Below are positions 1 through 7,675 of a DNA stretch of 19,781 nucleotides, piece after piece. Position 1 is the stretch's first letter. Every line of letters begins with the position of its first letter. The notes under the pieces were generated by a model, which saw only the letters and a program-made list of their open reading frames with translations, was not told the DNA's origin and made no database searches. The stretch covers positions 1 through 19,781 of the forward strand of contig CAYUYV010000086.1 of assembly GCA_964449455.1 (NCBI GenBank), read 5' to 3'. The DNA comes from CAYUYV01 sp964449455. Its GTDB lineage: Bacteria > Pseudomonadota > Alphaproteobacteria > JAJFIK01. Position numbers and translations under genes: made by a program.

Positions 1-218
1 GGCAACAGGCCCGGCACGGTAAACCCCACCGGGAGCAAGACCAAATAGGGGCGGCGCGCAGCCGGATGGTCCTCGTGATCATCCGGATGCAGATCGTGTT
101 TTCGGATCGCCGCCCGGGTCGGTCGCGCGAGGCGTCCAGCAATGGGCGTCCCAGATGAATGGCCATCCCTGACCCCTCCCAGGGTCAGGACAGAACCCGG
201 CTTACAGGCCATCTGGCT
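1..218 (+). ncRNA. rnpB: RNase P RNA (A type), 3' portion, truncated at window edge
   Basis: This is the 3' part of the catalytic RNA of ribonuclease P, which removes the 5' leader of pre-tRNAs. The bases at 17-50 (cACGGTAAAC...CACC.GGGAGCAAGACCAAATAGGG) match the conserved core of bacterial RNase P RNA almost base for base. The other hallmark, AGATGAATGGCC followed by ACAGAACCCGGCTTA, lies at 153-204. GGGCGGC (49-55) can pair with GCCGCCC (109-115), and CCGGATG (62-68) with CATCCGG (80-86). The sequence CCGGGTCGGTCG at about 114-125 fits the L15 loop region that binds the tRNA CCA end. A local hairpin (169-175 with 182-188) sits between the two conserved 3' blocks. The 3' end is set near the T run at 217-225; its P1 partner strand lies outside the window, so the exact end is uncertain. 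No protein is encoded here. Confidence 0.93.
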
Positions 219-521
219 CTTTTTCCCCTGCCGCCGGTCGGCGTCATGCGCCATGCCCGGACGCGACCCCAAAAAAACGCCCAGAACAGGACATTCCGGC
301 CTTTGCGAGGGACCGGCGCGGGAGCCCGACGTGTCCGAGTTGAGGTGAACGGGCCTCACTGCCGGATGATGTTGCGTATTTCCGCTCAAAGATCGTCCGG
401 AACGCGCCGGTCCTTCGTGCCTCAGCCTGGAGGGGGCGAGTCGAGACCGAGGTCCTCGCTCGAATTCACCGGGCTCCTGTATGTCGCACTTAAATCGTAC
501 TTTTCATCGGAGGACTGACAT
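219..521. other. Intergenic region between rnpB and the VWA/Calx-beta gene
   Basis: About 300 bases with no convincing gene. The T-rich stretch just after rnpB (about 218-226) probably terminates it. Short open frames here lack Shine-Dalgarno sequences and have unbiased composition. The promoter of the downstream gene must lie here or in rnpB, but no good -35/-10 pair is visible. The only clear signal is the ribosome binding site CGGAGGA at 508-514, seven bases before the ATG at 522. Confidence 0.6.
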
Positions 522-2786
522 ATGACGCTTTCTGTCAATTCCGGCTTTCCGGAGCACGGGACTACCCATGCTGCCGGCGGTTCGGCGGCTCCCGAATTCA
601 CCGTCATGGCCCTCGATGCCGACAAGGTCGAAGGGAATGCAGGGCCGACTGCCTTCACCTTCACGATCACCCGTTCAGGGGACCTGGCCGGCGAGGTGAC
701 CCTTGACTACGCCGTGACCGGCAATGGCGTCGACGCCATGGACTTCGTGGGCGCAAGCCTTCCGTCCGGCGCAGTGACCTTCGCCGACGGGGTCGGCGGC
801 GAGCGCACCGTCACCGTCGAGGTGAATGGCGATCTCGATCCTGAATCCGACGAGACCTTCACCCTGGTCCTTTCGGATCCGGCCACGCAGACTTCCCAGG
901 CGAGCGGAACGATTCCCGCCACGGGCCAGGATGTGAGCCTGTCTTTAACCACCCTCGACCGGTCCAATGCGACGGCCCTGGACGTGTCCGGAACGATCGC
1001 CCTCGGCGATACGGCCGGCGCCAGCCAGTTCAACATCGTCTATGTCGTCGATGTCTCGGGGAGCACCCGCAACGCGTTCGTCGGCACCACATTGGTCGGT
1101 GATCAGAACGGTGACGGTCGTTCCGACACGATCCTTGATGCGGAGATTGCCGGCTACAAGGCCCTGACACAGTCCCTGATCGATGCGGGCCTCGGTGGAT
1201 CCGCGGTGGCCCTTGTCCCCTTCGGATCCGGCGCCACGACCACCTTCATGGGTACCATCGGTCAGGATGAGGATGGGAACGGTATCCCCGACATTGTCGA
1301 CGGCCTCGAAGGGCTCGGGACCACAGGCGCCACGAATTTCGAACGGCCCCTCCAGGAGGCCATCGATTTCCTCAATGATCAGACGGATGGGGAGAATTTC
1401 GTCTTCTTTTTGAGTGATGGCCGGCAGAATTCCGGCGGCGCCTTTTCGGATGAGGCCGTGATCCTCACCGATCCCGACGGTCTTGATGCCACGATCCGAG
1501 CCATCGGCGTGGGAACCGGTGCCGCCATCGACCAGCTCGATCTCGTCGATGACGGGCTCGACAACGACTCGGTGGAACCGGCGGTTCTTGACCCTGAGTC
1601 CCTTGAGGCCGGGCTCGTTGGCTCCGATATCGACCCGGCGGCCATTGACCGGCTCGAATTGAGCGTGAATGGCGTGCTCAGCGCCACGCTGGCCCCGGAT
1701 GCTTTGTCCGTCACGCCCTTCGGTCTGACCTATCAGGCCACCCTGACCGGTCTTGATGTGAATGCGGACGATATGGTCACGGCCCGGGTTTTCTTCACCG
1801 GCGATGACGGCGCGGTCTTCGAAACGACGCAGACGGTTGAATCCCTGTCCGGCGCCATGGGCACCATCCGCAATGATGACATGGCGGACGACGGTGCCGG
1901 CGATCCCGGCAATGGCAGCGATCCCGGTGATCCCGGTGATCCCAGTGATGGCGGCGATGGCGGCGATGCCGGCGATGCCGGCGATGGCGGTGATGCCGGC
2001 GACATGGGCGAAGGCGGCCATGCCGGTGACAGGGTCGGCGATCCGTGCGGTCTCGTGGTCCAGCATGTCAATGACTGGTTCAATCCGGCCTGGGGCGGCG
2101 GCTATGTGGCCCGTTTCGAATTGACCATCACGGAAGATCTGCTGATGGGCGACACGACCACGGGATGGAGCCTCGATCTCGATCTGGCCGAGGGCAATTT
2201 CGTCAATGGCTGGCTCGACGGCTTCACCGGCCCGGTCGATTTTGATGTCGCCACCGGCACCTTCAGCACGGTGGGCAGCAGCTGGCAGCCCGAGCTGCGG
2301 GCCGGTGACACGCTCAATATCGGCATCCAGGTCTCGGGCGCCGGTTTCGATGCGGAGGACGTGACCTGTCTGTTCACGGACGAGGACATTATCACCGACG
2401 ATGTCGATCCGCGCGGCCTTGCGGTGACGGCGGAGCCTGTCAATGACTGGGGCTTCGGCGCGGTCCAGCAGGTCAGCATCGAGAACACGGGCCCGGCGGA
2501 CGTGAACCAGTGGATCGTGCGCCTCGATCTCGATCCGGGCGATCTGGACGGCATCGCGCTCGGGACGGTCTGGGGCGCTGACCATGCTGATGACGGCGAG
2601 GACCTCCTCTTCTTCCCCGCCGACTATACCCGCCCCGTGGAAGCGGGCGGCATCGAGACGTTCGGCTTTGAGGCCGCCTTTTCCGACGGCAGCGGTGCAA
2701 GCTGGGAGGCCGGCGACTTCCAGGTGATCGGGATCGACGATGTCCCCGCCGATATCATCAACACCATGGACGAATTCTTCTTCTGA
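522..2786 (+). CDS. Calx-beta / VWA / tandem CBM2-like domain protein, probably exported
   Basis: A 754-residue modular, acidic protein, probably an extracellular adhesin or carbohydrate-binding protein. The start is supported by CGGAGGA seven bases upstream. Domains in order: a Calx-beta repeat (about 28-130); a von Willebrand A domain (about 168-350) with a complete metal site, DVSGS at 177-181, T271 and SDG with D299; an Asp/Gly/Pro-rich linker (about 454-508); and two beta-sandwich modules resembling CBM2 cellulose-binding domains (about 509-620 and 635-740). Both modules carry the NDW...G motif and spaced Trp residues. C509 and C616 bracket the first module, as the disulfide does in CBM2. 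Two Ca-loop-like motifs, DxNxDGxxD at 194-202 and DxDxNGxxD at 249-257, lie inside the VWA domain. There is no N-terminal Sec signal. The acidic C-terminus ends in DEFFF, resembling type I secretion tails. The ligand is unknown; the CBM2 assignment comes from reading, not a profile search. Confidence 0.85.
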   Translation: MTLSVNSGFPEHGTTHAAGGSAAPEFTVMALDADKVEGNAGPTAFTFTITRSGDLAGEVTLDYAVTGNGVDAMDFVGASLPSGAVTFADGVGGERTVTVEVNGDLDPESDETFTLVLSDPATQTSQASGTIPATGQDVSLSLTTLDRSNATALDVSGTIALGDTAGASQFNIVYVVDVSGSTRNAFVGTTLVGDQNGDGRSDTILDAEIAGYKALTQSLIDAGLGGSAVALVPFGSGATTTFMGTIGQDEDGNGIPDIVDGLEGLGTTGATNFERPLQEAIDFLNDQTDGENFVFFLSDGRQNSGGAFSDEAVILTDPDGLDATIRAIGVGTGAAIDQLDLVDDGLDNDSVEPAVLDPESLEAGLVGSDIDPAAIDRLELSVNGVLSATLAPDALSVTPFGLTYQATLTGLDVNADDMVTARVFFTGDDGAVFETTQTVESLSGAMGTIRNDDMADDGAGDPGNGSDPGDPGDPSDGGDGGDAGDAGDGGDAGDMGEGGHAGDRVGDPCGLVVQHVNDWFNPAWGGGYVARFELTITEDLLMGDTTTGWSLDLDLAEGNFVNGWLDGFTGPVDFDVATGTFSTVGSSWQPELRAGDTLNIGIQVSGAGFDAEDVTCLFTDEDIITDDVDPRGLAVTAEPVNDWGFGAVQQVSIENTGPADVNQWIVRLDLDPGDLDGIALGTVWGADHADDGEDLLFFPADYTRPVEAGGIETFGFEAAFSDGSGASWEAGDFQVIGIDDVPADIINTMDEFFF
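1887..2040 (+). repeat. Low-complexity GAT/GGC codon repeat encoding an Asp-Gly linker
   Basis: Imperfect 6- and 9-base units such as GATCCCGGT, GATGGCGGC and GATGCCGGC run in frame. They encode a flexible (D-G/P/A)n linker that separates the VWA part from the first CBM2-like module. Such arrays expand and contract by slippage, so linker length probably varies between strains. Confidence 0.8.
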
Positions 2787-2814
2787 TCCGCCGACTGAGA
2801 ACCCTCCACGGCAG

Positions 2815-2848
2815 GCGGCCGGGGCATGAGTGTCCCGGCCGCTTTTTT
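2815..2848 (+). terminator. Rho-independent terminator after the VWA/Calx-beta gene
   Basis: GCGGCCGGG (2815-2823) pairs perfectly with CCCGGCCGC (2834-2842) around a 10-base loop and is followed directly by six T residues (2843-2848). It begins 28 bases after the stop codon and separates this gene from the export operon downstream. Confidence 0.92.
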
Positions 2849-2959
2849 GTTTCCTGGGGGTGAGGGCCCGCGTGGGCCTGGCCGCGTTCAGGAGCAAAAA
2901 TGGCCCAGCAAATTCTCAGGCCAGGATACTTTAAAAAAACAAAGGAGGTGTCGTAGGCT

Positions 2960-3022
2960 TTGCCATCGGACCCACTTGGCGCATGGTGGTATTGGGTTAG
3001 AACAAACAGGGGACAGACATGA
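2960..3022 (+). CDS. Possible 20-residue Trp-rich leader peptide (TTG start)
   Basis: A full-strength Shine-Dalgarno core AAGGAGG (2942-2948) is followed 11 bases later by TTG at 2960. This opens a 20-codon frame whose TGA (3020-3022) overlaps the ATG of the adaptor gene (3019-3021) as ATGA. The peptide contains Trp-Trp-Tyr-Trp at residues 9-12. A TAG at 2954-2956 closes the frame upstream, so TTG is the only usable start. Seen directly: the ribosome binding site, the frame and the stop-start overlap. Inferred: a translated leader coupling ribosomes into the adaptor gene, perhaps sensing charged tRNA-Trp or ribosome stalling. No attenuator hairpin is visible, the spacing is slightly long, and the whole could be chance. 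Confidence 0.35.
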   Translation: MPSDPLGAWWYWVRTNRGQT

Positions 3023-4104
3023 GCGAGGGGAACCGCTCTGACCTGCTGCGATCGCTTTCCATTGACGACGCTGCACGGCCGCAAACCCGGCGCGGGCCTG
3101 GCATTTTTGTTTGGCTGCTGATCATCCTGTTGGTGATTCTGGCCGCCGCTGGTGGCGCGGCTGGGCTGCTGTACTACCAGTCTACCCAGGCGGGCCTTGC
3201 ACAAGGGCAGGCTGCGGCTGCGCCCGCTTCGGCGGATCCTGTCGCATCCACAAATGGCGCTTCTCCGGCCCCCAACGGCCCATCGGCGACGGGCGCGGCC
3301 AGCCTGCCGCAACCGGCCGTGCGCCGGCGGCGCGGTCTTATCGCATCGGGTTATGTCATTGCGCGGCGGCGGGCCACAGTGTCGGCAGAACTGACTGGCC
3401 GGCTCGTTGAGGTCTATGTGGAAGAAGGGTCGCGGGTCGAAGCCGGGCAGGTGCTGGCGAAACTGGACAGCCGCCTTGCCGAATTGGATCTGGAGCTCGC
3501 GATCGCCCGGGCCGTTGTCCAAAAGGCCAATGCGGACGCAATCGAGGCCGATCTGACGGAAGCCCGCGCTGCCCTTGCCCGGGCCCAGGACCTGGCTGAA
3601 CGTCAGTTTTCCTCCCGCGCCGATCTGGATGTTGCCCGCGCTCGCGCCAATGGCCTTGCCGCCCGCCTTGAAGCGGCGCGGGCCGAGGCCCGTGTTGCCG
3701 ATGTGTCGGCTGAGCGCCAGGCCGAACTCGTGGATCGATTTCTGGTCCGGGCCCCCTTTTCGGGCGTCATCATCGACAAAAACGCGCAGGTGGGCGAGAT
3801 CATTTCGCCAACCTCGGCCGGCGGCGGCTTCACCCGGACCGGGGTCTACACCCTCGTCGATATGGAGTCCCTGGAAATCGAAGTCGACGTGAATGAAGGC
3901 CAGATCCAGAACGTGTCTCCCGGTCAGTCGGCGACTGCCGTGCTCGACGCTTATCCGGATGTGGATTTTCCGGCCACGGTGATTGCCATTATTCCGACCG
4001 CGAACCGGGACCGGGCGACCATTCAGGTCCGCGTCGGCTTTGACCAGCTCGACCCCCGCATTCTGCCGGAAATGGCCGCCAAAGTGACTTTTGCCCTTGA
4101 GTGA
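3019..4104 (+). CDS. HlyD/MacA-type periplasmic adaptor (membrane fusion protein)
   Basis: A 361-residue adaptor that would bridge the inner-membrane ABC exporter to an outer-membrane channel or the periplasm. It has a short cytoplasmic N-terminus, one membrane segment (about 32-54), and an Ala/Pro-rich stalk linker (about 58-98). The first lipoyl half follows (ASGYV...TGRLVEVYVEEGSRVEAGQVLAKLD, about 112-152), then an Ala/Glu/Arg-rich coiled-coil hairpin (about 155-238). The second lipoyl half is RAPFSGVI...VGEII, and a beta-barrel region reaches the C-terminus. AGGGGA at 3008-3013 is a moderate ribosome binding site; the gene may also be translationally coupled to the upstream 20-codon frame. 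It leads an operon with an ATPase and two permeases. The substrate cannot be read from sequence. Confidence 0.9.
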   Translation: MSEGNRSDLLRSLSIDDAARPQTRRGPGIFVWLLIILLVILAAAGGAAGLLYYQSTQAGLAQGQAAAAPASADPVASTNGASPAPNGPSATGAASLPQPAVRRRRGLIASGYVIARRRATVSAELTGRLVEVYVEEGSRVEAGQVLAKLDSRLAELDLELAIARAVVQKANADAIEADLTEARAALARAQDLAERQFSSRADLDVARARANGLAARLEAARAEARVADVSAERQAELVDRFLVRAPFSGVIIDKNAQVGEIISPTSAGGGFTRTGVYTLVDMESLEIEVDVNEGQIQNVSPGQSATAVLDAYPDVDFPATVIAIIPTANRDRATIQVRVGFDQLDPRILPEMAAKVTFALE

Positions 4105-4122
4105 CCTTTGCCCTTGAGTGAC
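4090..4122 (+). repeat. 17-bp tandem duplication across the adaptor stop codon
   Basis: TTTGCCCTTGAGTGAC occurs at 4090-4105 and again at 4107-4122 (period 17). The first copy holds the last codons (FALE) and TGA of the adaptor; the second repeats the same end outside the gene. It looks like a recent slippage duplication that left the protein unchanged. Confidence 0.9.
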
Positions 4123-4189
4123 GTGAGCGCGTGCGGCTTGGGACACGAGTTGCACAATTCCGATGGTCCGACCCAGGAGAGACGATCCC

Positions 4190-4888
4190 ATGGCACCAGA
4201 TCAAGAAGCCCTCATCCACCTGGAGGATGTCACAAAGCAGTATGCCCGCGGCAAGGAAACCGTGACCATTTTTGAGAGCCTGAACATGGTCATCCCCAAA
4301 GGTGATTTCATCGCCATCATGGGGCCGTCCGGGTCCGGAAAGACCACGCTGCTCAACCTCTTAGGCGGCCTTGATAAGCCCAATAGCGGCAGCATCACCT
4401 TCGACGACACGCCCATCCATACGCTTGGTCAGAGCCAGCTCGCGGCCTGGCGGGCGGCCCATGTGGGCTTCATTTTTCAGTTCTACAATCTCATGCCGAC
4501 CATGAGCGCGGCGAAGAATGTGGAAATACCCCTTCTTCTGACAAGCCTCGGCGGCGGCGAGCGCAAACGCCGTGTGCAGACGGCGCTGGAGCTTGTGGGT
4601 CTGAAAGAACGCGCCCGCTTCCGTCCCCGTGAGCTTTCGGGCGGCCAGCAGCAGCGGGTGGCGATTGCCCGGGCCGTGATTGCCGATCCCCAGCTCATCC
4701 TCGCCGACGAACCGACCGGGGACCTGGACCGCGCCACCGGTGTTGAAATTCTGGAATTGCTCCAGCAGCTCAATCGGGACCTTGGGAAGACCATTGTGAT
4801 GGTCACCCACGATCCTGAGGCGGCTACCTTCGCCCGGCGCACCTTGCATCTTGACAAGGGCCATTTTGAGGAACGGGAGCTCGGCTGA
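4190..4888 (+). CDS. ABC transporter ATPase, MacB/LolD type
   Basis: A 232-residue nucleotide-binding subunit that powers the exporter. All motifs are intact: Walker A GPSGSGKT at 45-52 (K51), signature LSGGQQQ at 149-155, Walker B LILADEP with D173 and E174, the D-loop GDLD, and the switch His in VTHD at 207. The size and the LGGLDKPNSG...QFYNLMP segment fit the MacB/LolD/FtsE branch, which works with FtsX-fold permeases. ATG 4190 was chosen because AGGAG lies at 4175-4179, ten bases upstream. An in-frame ATG at 4163 would add nine residues but has no ribosome binding site. Its TGA overlaps the next ATG (TGATG), indicating translational coupling. Confidence 0.93.
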   Translation: MAPDQEALIHLEDVTKQYARGKETVTIFESLNMVIPKGDFIAIMGPSGSGKTTLLNLLGGLDKPNSGSITFDDTPIHTLGQSQLAAWRAAHVGFIFQFYNLMPTMSAAKNVEIPLLLTSLGGGERKRRVQTALELVGLKERARFRPRELSGGQQQRVAIARAVIADPQLILADEPTGDLDRATGVEILELLQQLNRDLGKTIVMVTHDPEAATFARRTLHLDKGHFEERELG

Positions 4889-6042
4889 TGAAGGATTTTG
4901 GTCTTATCCTCAATGGTCTCTTCCGCAAGACCTTTCGCAGCCTGCTGCTGATCATGGCGATTTTCGTCGCCTTCCTGATTTTCGGTGTGCTGGCGAGTTT
5001 CGATGCTGCCATTAATGCGGACGCGGATGCGGCGGCCGATGACCGCCTTGTGGTGACCAACAAGATTAATTTCACCCAGCCACTGCCCATTGCCTATGTG
5101 AGCCGTGTCGAGGCCCTGCCGGGTGTCGACCGGGTGAGCTACACCCAATGGTTCGGGTCCTATTATCAAGAGCCGCGCAACTTCATTGTCGGCTTTGCCG
5201 TTGACCCGGAATCCTATCTGGAAATCTATGACGAATATATTCTGCCTCCGGAGGAAAAAAAGGCCTTCCTGGAGGATCAATCCAGCCTTCTGGTGGGCCG
5301 CGAGGTTGCGGAGCGCTATGGCTGGTCGGTGGGTGATCAAGTTCCCATCATGACCAATATCTGGACCCGGACGGATGGCACCATGAGCTGGCCCTTCACG
5401 ATCCGCGCCATTTTTGACGGAGCCGACTCCCAGACGGGCACCAACGCCATCTTCCTTCACTTCAAATATCTGGACGAGGGGCGGTCCTTCTCGAAGAATT
5501 TTATTGGCAATCTCATTGTGCGGACGACATCGCCGGGCGTGAATGAGCGTGTGATCGAGTCCATCGACACGCTCTTTGCCAATTCCCGCTTTGAGACCCG
5601 GACCACCACGGAAGCGGCTTTCCAGGCCGCCTTCGTCACCCAGCTTGGCAACTTGGCGTTGATTATCACCAGCGTTACCGCGGCTGCTTTCGCCACCATT
5701 TTGCTTATTGTCGGCAATGCCATGGCGGGCAGTGTGCGGGAGCGCACCCGAGAGATTGCCATCTTGAAGACGCTCGGTTTTTCCGGTGGCCGGATTGGGC
5801 GCATCGTCTTTGGTGAGACCTTGATCCTGGCTTTGGTCGGCGGCGGGCTTGGCCTGATTGCAGCCGTGGGCGCTGCGTCGACTCTCTCCGAAGGCGGAGG
5901 TTTCTTTTCCAATCTGGTGGTGACACCGGGCATCCTGGCGACGGGCGGCGCGCTGATCCTGGCGCTTGCCTTTGCCACGGCGGCCATCCCTGTGTTCCTG
6001 GCATTCCGCCTCAACATCATCACCGCTTTGGGAAGGGAGTAA
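4888..6042 (+). CDS. ABC transporter permease 1, FtsX/MacB fold
   Basis: A 384-residue inner-membrane permease. It has one N-terminal membrane helix (about 17-37), a large periplasmic domain (about 40-250), then three helices (about 252-278, 305-330 and 345-377). The sequence VRERTREIAILKTLGFSGG between helices 2 and 3 is the typical FtsX-domain signature that contacts the ATPase. The start overlaps the stop of the ATPase gene by one base. The protein carries no fused ATPase domain, so the ATPase at 4190-4888 must serve it. It probably pairs with the permease at 6048-7238 as a heterodimer. Confidence 0.92.
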   Translation: MKDFGLILNGLFRKTFRSLLLIMAIFVAFLIFGVLASFDAAINADADAAADDRLVVTNKINFTQPLPIAYVSRVEALPGVDRVSYTQWFGSYYQEPRNFIVGFAVDPESYLEIYDEYILPPEEKKAFLEDQSSLLVGREVAERYGWSVGDQVPIMTNIWTRTDGTMSWPFTIRAIFDGADSQTGTNAIFLHFKYLDEGRSFSKNFIGNLIVRTTSPGVNERVIESIDTLFANSRFETRTTTEAAFQAAFVTQLGNLALIITSVTAAAFATILLIVGNAMAGSVRERTREIAILKTLGFSGGRIGRIVFGETLILALVGGGLGLIAAVGAASTLSEGGGFFSNLVVTPGILATGGALILALAFATAAIPVFLAFRLNIITALGRE

Positions 6043-6047
6043 GGTCC

Positions 6048-7238
6048 ATGTTCAGCATGCTTCGACAGGCCCGAACGGTCCTGGCCCTGTCCATCCAGAC
6101 GCTTCCACAACGGTTCTGGTCTTCGCTGTCGACCGTTCTGTCGGTGGCTCTTGTGGTGCTTGTGCTCGTCGCTTTTTTGGCGGTGGCCAATGGGTTTTCC
6201 GAAGTCCAGAAAGGCACAGGGTCGGATCAAGTGGCCCTCATCACCCGGTCCGCCACGGACTCCGAAGGCAGCAGCCAGGTGAGCCGGGAGCAGCAGCGTC
6301 TGATCGAGGCCGCGCCGGCTGTGGCCCTGGGATCCGATGGGGCGCCGGCGGTCTCGCCGGAGCTTTATGTCATTGTGGATGGCTTCAAGCGGGCGAATGA
6401 TTCGCCGGTCAATCTGCCTTTGCGCGGCATGACCCAAACAGGCCCAAATCTGCGCGATGATTTCCAGATCGTCGAGGGCCGGATGTTCGATCCGGGCACC
6501 AACGAGCTCATTGTCGGTCAGGGGATCTTGCGGGAATTCTCCGGCTTCGACCTGGGCCAAGAGGTCCAGTTCGGGACCACGAAATGGCGCATTGTGGGTG
6601 TTTTCTCCGTGGGCGGCAGTGTCTTCGACAGTGAGCTTTGGGCGGATTTGGGCGTCGTGCAAAACCTGTTCAACCGCGGCTCCTCGGTGCAGGTCGTCCG
6701 GGTCCGTCTTGACGGGGATCCTGTGGCCGGCGTGAAGGCCATCCAGGACTATCTGGACGCTGATCCCCGGCTTAAACTCGCGGCCAATACGGAAAAAGCC
6801 TATTACGCCCGCCAGGCGACGGGCCTTGCCACACTCGTAACCTTTGGCTGGGCCATTGCCATCACCCTGTCCTTTGGGGCCCTCGCGGGCGCCATTAATA
6901 CGATGTATGCGGCCATTGAGGCACGGGCGCGGGAAATGGCGACCTTGCGGGCGATCGGCTTTGGCGGCTTTTCCGCTTTCGTCGCGGCGATGGCGGAATC
7001 GCTCCTGCTCTCGGCCGCTGGCGGCGTGGTCGGCTGTCTTGCTGCCTATCTCGTATTTGACGGGGTCAGTGCCTCGACCCTGGGCAGCAGTTTCACCCAG
7101 GTCGTTTTCGCCTTTGCGGTCAGCCCGGCCCTGTTCGTGAGTGGTTTGACGATCGCTCTGGTGATCGGTTTTGTCGGTGGTTTCTTTCCGGCCCTCTCGG
7201 CGGCCCGTCAGAAAGTCCTTCAGCTCGGCGCCCGTTAA
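6048..7238 (+). CDS. ABC transporter permease 2, FtsX/MacB fold
   Basis: A 396-residue second permease with the same plan: N-terminal helix (about 23-48), periplasmic domain, and three C-terminal helices. The signature IEARAREMATLRAIGFGG corresponds to the FtsX-domain segment of permease 1. It starts five bases after the permease 1 stop, with GGGAGTAAGG as ribosome binding site. Two different permeases with a single ATPase and an adaptor resemble the Dev/Ykn-type mechanotransmission exporters, which extract peptides, lipids or antibiotics from the membrane. The substrate is unknown. The stop codon shares the palindrome TTAA with the stop codon of the convergent gene. Confidence 0.92.
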   Translation: MFSMLRQARTVLALSIQTLPQRFWSSLSTVLSVALVVLVLVAFLAVANGFSEVQKGTGSDQVALITRSATDSEGSSQVSREQQRLIEAAPAVALGSDGAPAVSPELYVIVDGFKRANDSPVNLPLRGMTQTGPNLRDDFQIVEGRMFDPGTNELIVGQGILREFSGFDLGQEVQFGTTKWRIVGVFSVGGSVFDSELWADLGVVQNLFNRGSSVQVVRVRLDGDPVAGVKAIQDYLDADPRLKLAANTEKAYYARQATGLATLVTFGWAIAITLSFGALAGAINTMYAAIEARAREMATLRAIGFGGFSAFVAAMAESLLLSAAGGVVGCLAAYLVFDGVSASTLGSSFTQVVFAFAVSPALFVSGLTIALVIGFVGGFFPALSAARQKVLQLGAR

Positions 7239-7675
7239 TCGCTGCCGGGACTGCGCTCAAGACTCCCACTGTGTTTTGCGAGGCGGGCCGCGAACAGGCG
7301 GGCCGCCTCAGCCGTTTCCAGCTCCACATGCAAGGTCGGCTGGGTCAGGTCGCCAAGATGCAGGACCAGCTCACGGTCCCTCGGGCAGTCCACACGCACT
7401 GGTCCACCGGGCAGCGCACGGACCAGGGTGACCCCATCACCAAAGGCCCGCACGATGAGCGTTTCATCGCTGTCCGAGGACGCGATCAGCGCTGCCCGCC
7501 GCCGCGTGTCGAGCGCCCTGGTCCCCGGGCGGAAGTCCGGCACCCGATCCGCCAGCACTTGGGCTAGTTGGGTGTCATCGGGCAGGCGCTGGGGGGGCTG
7601 CCATCCGAAGGCGACGGCAAGCCCGAAAACGCCGAGCACGAAAAACGGAATGAGGATGAGCAGGGTGACGTCCAT
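7235..7675 (-). CDS. Small membrane-anchored protein of unknown function
   Basis: A 146-residue protein I do not recognise. One N-terminal hydrophobic helix (residues about 3-25, rich in Leu, Ile, Val and Phe) is followed by a soluble, Arg/Asp-rich domain of about 120 residues. The soluble part is predicted mixed alpha/beta (for example ETLIVRAFGDGVTLVRALP). ATG 7675 is preferred because it begins exactly at the membrane helix. The open frame extends further upstream but there overlaps pccB in antisense and looks non-coding. No strong Shine-Dalgarno sequence is visible, so the start is tentative. Codon use is GC-rich like its neighbours. It converges on permease 2 and overlaps its stop. Confidence 0.7.
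   Translation of the reverse strand: MDVTLLILIPFFVLGVFGLAVAFGWQPPQRLPDDTQLAQVLADRVPDFRPGTRALDTRRRAALIASSDSDETLIVRAFGDGVTLVRALPGGPVRVDCPRDRELVLHLGDLTQPTLHVELETAEAARLFAARLAKHSGSLERSPGSD

Noticed and set aside
1..140. Open - strand frame with a hydrophobic PYLVLLPVGF segment, and a short + strand frame ending at 48.
   Set aside because: The bases are the conserved core of RNase P RNA, so both frames are translation artefacts.
142..518. Overlapping + strand frames of 68 and 119 codons.
   Set aside because: They begin inside rnpB, lack ribosome binding sites and have Arg/Pro-rich shadow composition.
945..2897. A 650-codon - strand frame opposite the VWA/Calx-beta gene.
   Set aside because: GC-rich antisense shadow. 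Its Asp/Gly repeat region reads as Ile-Ala-Gly, and the + strand has clear domains, a ribosome binding site and a terminator.
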